Shown: positions 12,000 through 20,574 of the stretch, in pieces
Layout: the number at the start of each line of letters is the position of its first letter
How positions within the stretch are numbered: position 1 is the stretch's first letter
Source: Pseudomonas sp. SORT22
GTDB taxonomy: Bacteria; Pseudomonadota; Gammaproteobacteria; Pseudomonadales; Pseudomonadaceae
Length of the DNA stretch: 64,000 nt
Assembly: GCF_018417635.1 (NCBI RefSeq)
Contig: NZ_CP071007.1
Coordinates: 4,836,501 to 4,900,500, forward strand
Direction: 5' to 3'
Program-made: the position numbers and the translations under genes
The notes under the pieces: generated by a model
What the model was told of the DNA's origin: nothing
Databases searched by the model: none
Seen by the model: only the letters and a program-made list of their open reading frames with translations

Positions 12000-12962
12000 G
12001 TGACCGACAGTCCCCCTCCTCGCCCCGCGCCGCCTGGCCAAGCTGCCAGTGACCAGGCCATGGACCAGGCCCTGGACTGGCTGATCCGCCTGCAATGTGC
12101 CAGCGCCGAAGACACCCAGGCCTTCGAAGCCTGGCTCGAGGCTGACCCGGCCAATGCCCGCGCCTATGTCGAGGCCGAGGCCATCTGGAACGGCGCGCCC
12201 TTGCGCCAGGCAGCCGGGCAACTGCACCAGGTGCAGCGTCGCAGCCTGCGCTCACGCATCCGCCCGCACTACAAGCCCCTGGCCGCAGCCGCTGTGCTGC
12301 TGGTGGGGATTTTCACCGTCGGCAACCTGCCGGTGCGCCTGCAGGCCGATCACCTGACCGTGGTCGGTGAACGCCAGCGCTTGCAACTGGACGACGGCTC
12401 CAAGGTGTTGCTCAACACCAATTCGGCCTTTGCCAGCGACCTGCGCGACAACCGCCAGGTTGCCCGGCTGCTGCAGGGCGAGGCCTATTTCGAGATTCCC
12501 GCTGGCGCCCAACCGCCCCTGGAGCTGCAAGCCGGCCCGTTGCGCGCCAGTGTGCGCGACACCGACTTTGCCGTGCGCTACCTCAACGGCGAAGCCCAGG
12601 TGCGGGTGCAACGCGGCGATGTCGACCTGCAGGCCAGCAGCGACCAGCGCATTCGCCTGTCGGCGGGCGACAGCATCAGCGTCGGCCCCAATGGCTTTGG
12701 CCAGCGCGGGCGTCTGGATGCGCAAAAAGACCTGGCCTGGGTCCAGGGCCGGCTGGTGTTCGAAAACTGCCCGCTGAACCAGGTACTGGCCGAATTGCGC
12801 CGCTACTACCCGGGGTGGATCATCAACGGCAACGAACAGCTGGCGAACGTCGCGGTCACCGGCAACTACCGCCTCGACCAGCCGCTGGAAACCCTGCGCG
12901 CCCTGGCCCACATCACCTCGGCGCAGTTGCACGAGTACCCGGCGCTGGTGATTCTCAACTGA
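12000..12962 (+). CDS. FecR-type anti-sigma / signal transducer
   Basis: Inner-membrane regulator that holds the sigma factor and releases it when the receptor is loaded. The 320-residue product has an N-terminal DUF4880-like cytoplasmic part (ALDWLIRLQCASAEDTQAFEAWL) near residues 22-45, one membrane segment near residues 96-112 (AAAAVLLVGIFTVGNL), then a periplasmic FecR domain with LDDGSKVLLNTNSAF and GEAYFEI near 125-165 and a C-terminal STN-interacting part. Start is GTG with AAGGA eight bases upstream. It begins 93 bases after the sigma gene. Confidence 0.9.
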   Translation: MTDSPPPRPAPPGQAASDQAMDQALDWLIRLQCASAEDTQAFEAWLEADPANARAYVEAEAIWNGAPLRQAAGQLHQVQRRSLRSRIRPHYKPLAAAAVLLVGIFTVGNLPVRLQADHLTVVGERQRLQLDDGSKVLLNTNSAFASDLRDNRQVARLLQGEAYFEIPAGAQPPLELQAGPLRASVRDTDFAVRYLNGEAQVRVQRGDVDLQASSDQRIRLSAGDSISVGPNGFGQRGRLDAQKDLAWVQGRLVFENCPLNQVLAELRRYYPGWIINGNEQLANVAVTGNYRLDQPLETLRALAHITSAQLHEYPALVILN

Positions 12963-13020
12963 GGCAAAAGTTTTTTTACGCGATCCCTGACGCTGTTACG
13001 TCTCGTTATAGCCAATGCAA

Positions 13021-13042
13021 CTGATTCTTATTTTTGAATCAG
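13021..13042. promoter_or_regulatory. Inverted repeat in the leader of the TonB receptor gene
   Basis: CTGATTC and GAATCAG arms separated by eight T-rich bases, about 40 bases before the receptor ATG. The 119-base gap should carry the promoter read by the ECF sigma; a CGTCTC at 12999-13004 is a possible -10 element for such a factor, but I cannot define the -35. Confidence 0.4.
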
Positions 13043-13081
13043 CCAGCACCTATAACATTTGCGCGACAGGGAGCGCTTTCG

Positions 13082-15676
13082 ATGTCCACTGGTTTCACTC
13101 GTCGATCTTCAGCCACTTCACGTACCCCCGGCCTGCAGCGTTGCACGCTCTCCCTGTTGACCCTGGCCATGCTCGCCAGCGGCGCCTGCAGCCTGCCGGC
13201 GCTGGCCGCGGAGCCGGCCCAGGCCAGTGCCCCGCGCATGGGCGACTATCGCTTCGCCATCGGCCAGCAGCCGCTGGTATCGGCGCTCAATGCCTTTACC
13301 TCGGTCACCGGCTGGCAAGTGGGCTTCTCTGCCGAACTGGCCGAAGGCGTCGCCTCACCGGGCGTGCATGGCTCACTGAAGCCTGAGGCCGCCCTGCAGC
13401 GCCTGCTGGCCGGCACCGGCCTGAGCTACCGCACCTTGAGCAGCGCCAACGTGGTGATCGAACGCAGCGCCGGCAAGGCCATCGCCCTGCAGCAGATCAC
13501 CGTCAGCGCCACCCGCAGCGCCCAGGACGTCAGCCAGGTGCCGAGCACCGTCAGCGTGCAGACCCGCGAACAACTCGACCGCCAGAACGTCAACAACATC
13601 AAGGAACTGGTGCGTTACGAGCCTGGCGTTTCGGTCAGCGGCACCGGCCAGCGCAGCGGCCTGAACGGCTACAACATCCGCGGTATCGACGGCGAGCGGG
13701 TGCTGACCCAGATCGACGGCGTGTCGATCCCCGACAGCTTCTTCTTCGGCCCCTACGCCCAGACCCAGCGCAACTACGTCGACCCTGAAATCGTCAAGCG
13801 CGTGGAGATCCTCCGTGGCCCGGCCTCGGTGCTGTACGGCAGCAACGCCATTGGCGGCGCGGTCAGCTACTTCACCCTCGACCCCGACGACATCATCAAG
13901 CCCGGCCAGGACGTCGGCGCACGCCTGAAGACCGGCTACAGCTCGGCAGATGAGAGCTGGCTGAACTCGGCCACCGTTGCCGGCCGCCAGGGCGAGTTCG
14001 ACGGCCTGCTGCACCTGAGCCAGCGCAACGGCCATGAAACCGAGTCCTACAGCAGCCACGGCGGCACCGGCCTGGCGCGCACCGCCGCCAACCCGGAAGA
14101 TGTGCGCACCACCAACATCCTCGCCAAGGCCGGCTGGAACTACGCCGACGACGCACGCCTGGCCTTCACCTATGAAAACTACAAGGACGACCGCGACCTC
14201 AAACAGAAAAGCGCCGTGGGCGGGCCGTTCATTCCTGGCTTCGGCGCGATGAACTCGTACCGCGACCGCACCGGCAACGACACCGTGACCCGCGAGCGCT
14301 TCGGCATTAACCACGAATTCGCACTCGGTAGCGTGCTGGCCGACAACATGAAGTGGAGCCTGAACTACCAGATCGGCAAGACCGACCAGCGTACCGAAGA
14401 GCTCTACTTCGCCTCCGGTCGCCAGGTGTTCCGTGACCGCCAGACCACTTACAAGGACCGCCAGTGGGTGTTCGACGCCCAGCTGGACAAGGCCTTCAGC
14501 ATCGGCGCCACCGAGCACCTGCTGACCTACGGCACCACCCTCAAGCACCAGAAGGTCACCGGCTCGCGCAGCGGCACTGGCACCTGCCTGAACGTCGGCG
14601 GCGCCTGCCGCTTCATCGGCCAGATCAGCGCCAGTGACAGCCAGGCACTGGTCAGCGACTTCCCTGACCCGACCGTCAACACCTACAGCCTGTTCGCCCA
14701 GGATGAAATCCGCTGGAACCAGTGGACCTTCCTGCCGGGCGCGCGCTACGACTACACCGAACTCAAGCCGCACATGACCGACGAGTTCTTGCGTGGGGTT
14801 GGCGCCAGCCCTACCGACCCGGTTGATGACGATGCGAAGAAATGGCATCGGGTTTCGCCCAAGTTCGGCCTGACCTACGCCTTCAACGACAACTACACCT
14901 GGTATGGCCAGTACGCCGAAGGCTTCCGCACGCCGACCGCCAAGGCGCTGTATGGCCGCTTCGAAAACCCGGGCCTGGGCTACAGCGTGCGCGGCAACTC
15001 CAACCTCGAACCGGAAAAGAGCAAGAGCTACGAGACCGGCCTGCGCGGTAACTTCGAAGCGGGTAACTTCGATGTCGCGGTGTTCTACAACAAGTACCGC
15101 GACTTCATCAACGAAGACGCCGTGCAGGGCAGCAACCTCGGCCAGACCTTCGAAGCCAACAACATCAAGCACGCCACCATCAAGGGTGCCGAGTTCAAGG
15201 GCCGCCTGAACCTCGACGCCTTCGGTGCGCCGCACGGCCTCTACACCCAGGGCTCGCTGGCCTACGCCCATGGCCGCAACGACGACACCGGCCAGCCGCT
15301 CAACAGCGTCAACCCGCTGACCGCCGTGATGGGCCTGGGTTACGAGCAAGAGCAATACGGCGCGCTGCTGAGCTGGACCCTGGTCAAGCGCAAGGATCGC
15401 GTCGACGACACCACCTTCTTCGCCCCCGACGGCACCAGCAAGCAGTTCCGCACCCCGGGTTACGGCGTACTCGACTTGACCGGGTTCTACAAGGTCAGCG
15501 ATGACATCACCGTCAACGCCGGCCTCTACAACCTGACCGACAAGAAGTACTGGCAGTGGGATGACGTGCGCGGCTACGACGGCCTCGGTGAAGCGGCGGT
15601 GACCGCCCCCGCCAACCTCGACCGCCTGACCATGCCAGGCCGTAATTTCGCCATCAACCTGGTCTGGGACATCTGA
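13082..15676 (+). CDS. TonB-dependent heme receptor with signalling (STN) domain
   Basis: Outer-membrane transporter predicted to import heme and signal to the FecR protein. The 864-residue precursor has a signal peptide (1 to about 42), an STN signalling domain (about 55-125, YRFAIGQQPLVSALNAF...), a TonB-box-like stretch near 137-146, a plug (about 150-270) and a beta-barrel ending in the aromatic FAINLVWDI. The barrel carries a FRTP motif at 615-618 and NSNL at 639-642, matching the FRAP/NPNL boxes of heme receptors. ATG chosen by its GGGAG ribosome site; a 16-codon upstream extension is not convincing. heme oxygenase follows directly, which supports heme rather than siderophore as substrate. 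It resembles HxuA. Confidence 0.9.
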   Translation: MSTGFTRRSSATSRTPGLQRCTLSLLTLAMLASGACSLPALAAEPAQASAPRMGDYRFAIGQQPLVSALNAFTSVTGWQVGFSAELAEGVASPGVHGSLKPEAALQRLLAGTGLSYRTLSSANVVIERSAGKAIALQQITVSATRSAQDVSQVPSTVSVQTREQLDRQNVNNIKELVRYEPGVSVSGTGQRSGLNGYNIRGIDGERVLTQIDGVSIPDSFFFGPYAQTQRNYVDPEIVKRVEILRGPASVLYGSNAIGGAVSYFTLDPDDIIKPGQDVGARLKTGYSSADESWLNSATVAGRQGEFDGLLHLSQRNGHETESYSSHGGTGLARTAANPEDVRTTNILAKAGWNYADDARLAFTYENYKDDRDLKQKSAVGGPFIPGFGAMNSYRDRTGNDTVTRERFGINHEFALGSVLADNMKWSLNYQIGKTDQRTEELYFASGRQVFRDRQTTYKDRQWVFDAQLDKAFSIGATEHLLTYGTTLKHQKVTGSRSGTGTCLNVGGACRFIGQISASDSQALVSDFPDPTVNTYSLFAQDEIRWNQWTFLPGARYDYTELKPHMTDEFLRGVGASPTDPVDDDAKKWHRVSPKFGLTYAFNDNYTWYGQYAEGFRTPTAKALYGRFENPGLGYSVRGNSNLEPEKSKSYETGLRGNFEAGNFDVAVFYNKYRDFINEDAVQGSNLGQTFEANNIKHATIKGAEFKGRLNLDAFGAPHGLYTQGSLAYAHGRNDDTGQPLNSVNPLTAVMGLGYEQEQYGALLSWTLVKRKDRVDDTTFFAPDGTSKQFRTPGYGVLDLTGFYKVSDDITVNAGLYNLTDKKYWQWDDVRGYDGLGEAAVTAPANLDRLTMPGRNFAINLVWDI

Positions 15677-15683
15677 CCGCGAA

Positions 15684-15748
15684 CCTGTGGGAGCGGGCTA
15701 GACCCGCGATGGGCTGCAAATGCGGCCCCCCCACAGGTGAGGTTTTTT
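15684..15748. terminator. REP-like hairpin with T-run after the heme receptor gene
   Basis: Arms CCTGTGGG and CCCACAGG enclose a diverged REP core (GAGCGGGCTAGACCCGCG); GGTTTTTTT follows shortly after. It may act as a partial terminator between the receptor gene and hemO. Confidence 0.6.
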
Positions 15749-15810
15749 TACTGTCCCGCGTCTTCTCATTCGTCTAGTCATCAGGCACGCCCATTTCGCA
15801 AGGAATCACC

Positions 15811-16425
15811 ATGACCGCCGCTACCACCGCCGAACGCGCCAGCCTGCGCTCGCAACGCTTGAATCAGCTGACCCACGCCCCGCACACCGAGCTGGACGCC
15901 CTGGTCAAATCCCACGCGCCGTTCGAAACCCGCGAGAGCTTCGCCCGCTTCGTGGTTGCCCAGTACCTGTTCCAGTCCGAGCTCAAGGCGTTGTACACCG
16001 ACCCGGCGCTGATCGCCATCGTCCCTGACCTCGCCGCACGCTGCCGCGCCGAACAGGCCGGCCTGGACCTGGCTGACCTGAACACCGAGATCCCCGCCGA
16101 CTTCGCCGGCGCCCTGCAAAACCCCAGCCTGGGTGAAGCCATGGGCTGGATCTTCGTCTCCGAAGGCTCCAAGCTCGGCGCCGCCTTCCTGATCAAGCGT
16201 GCCGTCGGCCTGGGCCTGTCGGACAGCTTCGGTGCCCGTCACCTGGGCGAGCCGGCCGGTGGCCGCGCTGAAGGCTGGAAGCAGTTCACGCGCATCCTCG
16301 ACGGCCTGGAACTGAGCGCCGAAGAAGAAGCCAAGGCCGAGCAAGGCGCCGTGGCCGCCTTCGAGCGTTTCACCGAGCTGCTCAAACACGCTTACGCAAC
16401 TGCGCCTAAAGCCGAACTGGCCTGA
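15811..16425 (+). CDS. hemO: Heme oxygenase HemO/PigA
   Basis: Opens the heme ring in the cytoplasm, releasing iron, CO and biliverdin. The 204-residue product aligns along its length with P. aeruginosa PigA: SLRSQRLNQL, then THAPH with likely proximal His25, GWIFVSEGSKLGAAFLIKRA, and FGARHLGEPAGGRAEGWKQF. The Asn and Phe that steer PigA towards the delta/beta isomers (Asn19 and Phe117 in PigA) appear kept, whereas the PigA Lys132 position reads Arg. Ribosome site AAGGAA precedes the ATG. Its place behind the receptor gene suggests iron-limited expression, although a REP-like hairpin lies between. Confidence 0.93.
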   Translation: MTAATTAERASLRSQRLNQLTHAPHTELDALVKSHAPFETRESFARFVVAQYLFQSELKALYTDPALIAIVPDLAARCRAEQAGLDLADLNTEIPADFAGALQNPSLGEAMGWIFVSEGSKLGAAFLIKRAVGLGLSDSFGARHLGEPAGGRAEGWKQFTRILDGLELSAEEEAKAEQGAVAAFERFTELLKHAYATAPKAELA

Positions 16426-16434
16426 TGCGCCGTA

Positions 16435-16459
16435 CCCGGTTACCCTCGTGGTAACCGGG
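16435..16459. terminator. Strong stem-loop after hemO
   Basis: CCCGGTTACC and GGTAACCGGG form a perfect ten-pair stem around CTCGT, nine bases after the hemO stop. No U-run follows, so termination may be incomplete and the next gene may still be read through. Confidence 0.55.
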
Positions 16460-16485
16460 CCTTGCCCGTGCACACCGACAAGCCC

Positions 16486-16911
16486 ATGACCCGCCCAGCC
16501 GCTTCAAAACTCTCGCGCCTGCTCTTCGGCCTGCTGGCTTACGTAAGCCTGGGCATCGGCCTGGTAGCGATCGTGATTCCCGGCCTGCCCACCACCGAGT
16601 TCATCCTCCTCGCCGCCTGGGCCGCCACCCGCAGCTCGCCGCGCCTGAGCGCCTGGCTGGAAAACCACCGGCTGTTCGGGCCGATCCTCAGCAACTGGCG
16701 CAACGGCAAGGTAATCCAGCGCCGGGCCAAGGTCAGCGCCACTGTCAGCATGCTACTGTGCGCTGGCCTGATGCTGGTGTTTCTCGAGCACCGCTGGCCG
16801 GTGTTTCTCGCCATCGCCGGCATGAGCCTGGGTAACCTGTGGATCTGGTCGCGGCCAGAAACCGCGCCCTTGAGCCTTGCCGACCGTTCATCGGCGAGCA
16901 CTCATGGCTAA
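16486..16911 (+). CDS. DUF454 (YbaN family) inner-membrane protein
   Basis: Small membrane protein of the DUF454/YbaN family, function unknown. From the ATG at MTRPAASKL it has 141 residues with hydrophobic segments near residues 8-45 (carrying the family motif GLVAIVIPGLPTTEFILLAAWAATRSSPRLSAWLENH) and 80-120. The frame can begin eight codons earlier at TTG or at an in-between GTG, and no clear ribosome site decides. It follows hemO in the same direction with a stem-loop between, an arrangement I recall from other Pseudomonas genomes, so a link to heme use is possible but not shown. Confidence 0.8.
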   Translation: MTRPAASKLSRLLFGLLAYVSLGIGLVAIVIPGLPTTEFILLAAWAATRSSPRLSAWLENHRLFGPILSNWRNGKVIQRRAKVSATVSMLLCAGLMLVFLEHRWPVFLAIAGMSLGNLWIWSRPETAPLSLADRSSASTHG

Positions 16912-16936
16912 GGCTATAAGGCCGATGAACTGTTAT

Positions 16937-17002
16937 CGCTAAAAGGATGTAGCGAATCGAGCCCGCCCGTGGCTCGGTCCTCTACCGGCCTGCCTTTTAG
17001 CG
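16937..17002 (+). promoter_or_regulatory. Structured leader before the chemoreceptor gene
   Basis: CGCTAAAAGG at 16937-16946 pairs perfectly with CCTTTTAGCG at 16993-17002, enclosing an inner stem GAGCC/GGCTC (16959-16963 and 16971-16975). The whole would fold as one long hairpin ending nine bases before the ATG, so it could mask or present the ribosome site. I do not recognise it as a known riboswitch. Confidence 0.55.
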
Positions 17003-17011
17003 AGTACGTCC

Positions 17012-19138
17012 ATGTTCGACACGCTCTCGATCCGCCTGAAAATCGTCCTGCTCTCCGGCCTCTGCCTGCTTGGCGTGGTCGCACTCGTCGTCGGTATCAA
17101 CCTGTATCAATCGCACCAGAGCGATGAGCTGGTCGGCGACGCCAGCACCACCATGCTCACCCGCAATGTCCAGGCCCTGCTGCAGGCCCGCGCCGGCGAA
17201 AAGGCCGAGATGCTGCGGCGTACTTTCAGCGACAGCCAGACCGTCATCACCGCCCTCGCCGACCAGGTCCAGGACTTACAGCAACTGGCTCGCGAGCGCG
17301 GCCTGAGCGCTGGCGACCTGCGTGAAGCGATCAACCAGAGCCTGGCCACCAGCTTCAAGCGCAACCCCGACGTGCTGGGCGTGTGGCTGGCCTTCGAGGC
17401 CGACGGCCTGGACGGCGGCGACAGTGCCTTTGCCAACGACGCCAAACGCCTGAGCAACGAGAGCGGGCGCTTTGCCAGCTACTGGAGCCGCGCCCAGGGT
17501 CAGGCGCTGAACACTGTGATCAGCGATGTCGACCTGAACAAGACCGAGATCAATCTCAGCGGCACGCCCTACAACGTCTGGTACACCTGCTCGCGCAACA
17601 GCGCGCGCTCCTGCCTGCTTGAGCCCTACTCCGACACCGTCGGCGGCAAGCAGATGCTGATGACCAGCATCACCATGCCGCTGCTGCACAACGGCAAAGT
17701 GATCGCCGTGGCCGGTGTGGATATCTCCCTCGATGCCCTGCAGGCGGCTGCCGCCAAGGCCCAGCAGGAGCTGTTCAACGGCGCCGGCCACCTGATGATC
17801 GTCGCCCCCAGCGGCTTGCTGGCGGCCAACAGCAATGATGCCGGCAAGGTCGGCAAGGCCATCGACCAGGACGGCCAGCAGGCGCTGCAGAAGCTCGCCG
17901 GCAACCAGCCACTGATCCTTGAACAAGGCGATACCATCCGCGCCGTCAATCCGGTGCAGCCGATTGCCGACAGTAAACCCTGGGGCATCCTTATCGACCT
18001 GCCCAAGCAGGTACTGCTGGCCGATGCCATCAGCCTGCAGGCGACCCTTGAAGAGGCCCGCACCAGCGGTACCCTCAAAGTGGTGCTGTTCGCCACCCTG
18101 GCCGGCCTCGGCGGCCTGCTGCTGATGTGGCTGACCGCCACCGGCGTGACCCGCCCGCTCAACAGCGTAGCGAGCATGCTCGAAGACATCGCCAGCGGCG
18201 ACGGCGACCTCACCCAGCGCCTGCGCTATGCGCGCAAGGACGAGCTGGGGCGGCTGACCGGCGGCTTCAACCGCTTTCTCGACAAACTGCAGCCGACCAT
18301 CGCCCAGATCAAACAGAGCATCACCCAGGCCCGGGCCACTGCCGACCAGTCTTCGGCAATTGCCCAGCGCACCAGCGAAGGCATGCAGGTGCAGTTTCGC
18401 GAGATCGACCAGGTGGCCACCGCCTCCAATGAGATGAGCGCCACCGCCCACGACGTCGCCAACAGCGCCGCCAGTGCCGCCGACGCCGCCCGCGGTGCCG
18501 ACCGTTCGGCCAAGGACGGCATGGCGATCATCGAGCGCAGCACCCGCGACATCACTGTACTCGCCGAACAGGTCAGCAAAGCCGTTGGCGAAGTGGAAAC
18601 CCTGGCGCAGAACAGCGAACAGATCGGCTCGGTATTGGAGGTGATCCGCAGCATTGCCGAGCAGACCAACCTGCTGGCGCTCAACGCCGCGATCGAAGCC
18701 GCCCGCGCCGGTGAAAGCGGCCGTGGTTTTGCCGTGGTTGCCGACGAAGTACGCAACCTGGCGCGCCGTACCCAGGACTCGGTCGAAGAAATCCGCCAGG
18801 TGATCGAGCGCATCCAGAGCAACACCCGCGAGGTGGTGGCGACCATGCATTCGAGCCACGGCAAGGCCCAGGAAAACGCCGGGCAGATCCACCAGGCGGT
18901 GCAGGCGCTGGACAAGATCAGCGAGGCGGTCACGGTGATCAGCGACATGAACCTGCAGATCGCCAGTGCCGCCGAACAGCAGAGCGCGGTGGCCGAAGAG
19001 GTCAACCGCAACGTCTCGGCGATCCGCGGGGTAACCGAAACCCTGACCGGCCAGGCCGCGGAATCGGCGCAGGTGAGCAGCCAGCTCAACACCCTGTCGT
19101 CGCAGCAGATGGCCTTGATGGATCAGTTCCGGGTTTGA
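17012..19138 (+). CDS. Methyl-accepting chemotaxis protein with dCache ligand domain
   Basis: Membrane chemoreceptor for the Che pathway. The 708-residue product has a first membrane segment near residues 10-32, a periplasmic double-Cache domain (about 35-350), a second membrane segment near 357-378, a HAMP domain (about 380-430), and a long signalling coiled coil with the conserved tip [20 protein letters not shown] near 547-566. The ligand domain has the motif-like run [18 protein letters not shown] with two nearby cysteines, then LLEPYSD. Related dCache receptors bind amino acids, polyamines or histamine; I cannot tell which from sequence. It appears to be a single-gene unit behind a structured leader. 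Confidence 0.93.
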   Translation: MFDTLSIRLKIVLLSGLCLLGVVALVVGINLYQSHQSDELVGDASTTMLTRNVQALLQARAGEKAEMLRRTFSDSQTVITALADQVQDLQQLARERGLSAGDLREAINQSLATSFKRNPDVLGVWLAFEADGLDGGDSAFANDAKRLSNESGRFASYWSRAQGQALNTVISDVDLNKTEINLSGTPYNVWYTCSRNSARSCLLEPYSDTVGGKQMLMTSITMPLLHNGKVIAVAGVDISLDALQAAAAKAQQELFNGAGHLMIVAPSGLLAANSNDAGKVGKAIDQDGQQALQKLAGNQPLILEQGDTIRAVNPVQPIADSKPWGILIDLPKQVLLADAISLQATLEEARTSGTLKVVLFATLAGLGGLLLMWLTATGVTRPLNSVASMLEDIASGDGDLTQRLRYARKDELGRLTGGFNRFLDKLQPTIAQIKQSITQARATADQSSAIAQRTSEGMQVQFREIDQVATASNEMSATAHDVANSAASAADAARGADRSAKDGMAIIERSTRDITVLAEQVSKAVGEVETLAQNSEQIGSVLEVIRSIAEQTNLLALNAAIEAARAGESGRGFAVVADEVRNLARRTQDSVEEIRQVIERIQSNTREVVATMHSSHGKAQENAGQIHQAVQALDKISEAVTVISDMNLQIASAAEQQSAVAEEVNRNVSAIRGVTETLTGQAAESAQVSSQLNTLSSQQMALMDQFRV

Positions 19139-19187
19139 CCTGGCGCCGCTGATGGTCTGCAATGGCCCTTCTGCTGGAGGGCCATTG

Positions 19188-20543
19188 ATGACCGCGCTAC
19201 TCGACACCCTTGTCGCCGAACTGCAGCTGCCAACGGCACTGCGCAATAGCCTGCGCTTTCGCGGCAACGGCGCCCTGCCTTCGACTTTCGCCGTCACCGA
19301 GCTTGCCAGCAGCATTGCCGCCTGTGGCCTGGCAATCGCCGAACTGCTGCAGCGCCAGCTTGAGCAACAGCCTGGCGTTGAAGTTGACCGCCGCCTGAGC
19401 TCGTTCTGGTTCGCCACCAGCCTGCGCCCGCAAGGCTGGAGCACACCGCCCTTGTGGGACCCGATTGCCGGTGACTACCGCGCCGAGGATGGCTGGATTC
19501 GCCTGCATACCAACGCAGCTCATCATCGCGCCGCCGCCCAGAAGGTAGTGGGCCGTGCGGCTGACCGCGCACACATGGCTGATCTGGTTGCGCGCTGGCG
19601 CGCACGTGAGCTGGAAAGCGCGATAGTCACCGCTGGCGGTTGCGCCGCGCAAATGCGCAACTGGTCCGAATGGTCGGCCCATCCTCAGGGCCTGGCAGTG
19701 AATGCCGAGCCGTTGATTCATCACCAACGGGCTCCAGCCTTTACAAAAAGACGCTGGACCGGTAACGCCGTCCGACCTCTGGCCGGGGTCAAGGTGCTGG
19801 ACCTGACCCGCATCCTCGCCGGCCCCACAGCCAGTCGCCTGCTGGCAGGCTTCGGCGCGCAGGTGCTGCGGATCGACCCGCCAGGCTGGGAGGAACCGGC
19901 GGTGGTTGCCGAGGTGACCCTGGGTAAACGTTGTGCGCGCCTGGACTTGCACGATGGGGATGATCGACGGGTGTTTGAACGCCTGCTCAGTGAAGCCGAT
20001 ATTCTCCTGCATGGTTACCGCGCCGATGCCCTCGAACGACTGGGGTATGCCAGCGAACAGCGCCGCCAGCTCAACCCCGGGCTGATCGATGTGAGCCTCA
20101 ACGCCTACGGCTGGAGCGGCCCCTGGCAACAGCGCCGGGGCTTCGACAGCCTGGTACAGATGAGCTGCGGCATCGCTTGTGAAGGCATGCGCTGGCAACA
20201 GGCCGACAAGCCCGTGCCGTTGCCGGTGCAGGCATTGGACCATGGCACCGGGTACCTGATGGCGGCTGCGGCGATCAAGGCCTACAGCGAACGCCTGGGC
20301 AGCGGTTGCGGGGCAACCCTGCGCCTGTCGCTGGCGCGCACGGCAAAGCTGTTGATCGATCAGGGGACGCTGGCAGCGGATTTGCCGTTACAGGCTGAGA
20401 CGGCAGCGGATCTGAACCCGCAGCTGGAGCAGACGCCCTGGGGGCTGGCGCAGCGGCTGAAGGCGCCGCTGCTGGTCGAAGGGGCACCGTTGGATTGGCA
20501 GCAGGGGGCTTGTGAGCTGGGTTCTGCTGCTGCCTGTTGGTGA
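19188..20543 (+). CDS. CaiB/BaiF (class III CoA-transferase) protein with permuted-looking domain order
   Basis: Class III CoA-transferases move CoA between acids through an aspartyl intermediate. Here (451 residues) the Rossmann start typical of residue 1 in the family, PLAGVKVLDLTRILAGPTAS, appears only near residue 197, and the likely catalytic Asp351 lies in VQALDHGTGYLMAAAA, leaving about 100 residues after it. The first 195 residues contain YRAEDGWIRLH and WSAHPQG, which look like the C-terminal half of the same fold. So the gene reads as second half followed by first half. ATG at MTALLDTL is preceded by GGAGG; twelve upstream codons are rejected. Substrate unknown. Confidence 0.8.
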   Translation: MTALLDTLVAELQLPTALRNSLRFRGNGALPSTFAVTELASSIAACGLAIAELLQRQLEQQPGVEVDRRLSSFWFATSLRPQGWSTPPLWDPIAGDYRAEDGWIRLHTNAAHHRAAAQKVVGRAADRAHMADLVARWRARELESAIVTAGGCAAQMRNWSEWSAHPQGLAVNAEPLIHHQRAPAFTKRRWTGNAVRPLAGVKVLDLTRILAGPTASRLLAGFGAQVLRIDPPGWEEPAVVAEVTLGKRCARLDLHDGDDRRVFERLLSEADILLHGYRADALERLGYASEQRRQLNPGLIDVSLNAYGWSGPWQQRRGFDSLVQMSCGIACEGMRWQQADKPVPLPVQALDHGTGYLMAAAAIKAYSERLGSGCGATLRLSLARTAKLLIDQGTLAADLPLQAETAADLNPQLEQTPWGLAQRLKAPLLVEGAPLDWQQGACELGSAAACW

Positions 20544-20574
20544 ATGTGCCGGCGATAGGCTGCGCCAGCCCTGA

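Noticed and set aside
13373..15355. Long minus-strand open frame opposite the heme receptor gene
   Set aside because: Low-complexity Ala/Val/Gly-rich translation; the plus strand has clear TonB-receptor motifs throughout.
17276..19444. 722-codon minus-strand frame opposite the chemoreceptor gene
   Set aside because: No motifs, and it crosses the end of one gene and the start of the next, as expected for a shadow frame.
20544..20574. Terminator between the convergent CoA-transferase and arcD genes
   Set aside because: Only a weak stem can be drawn in this short gap and there is no T-run.
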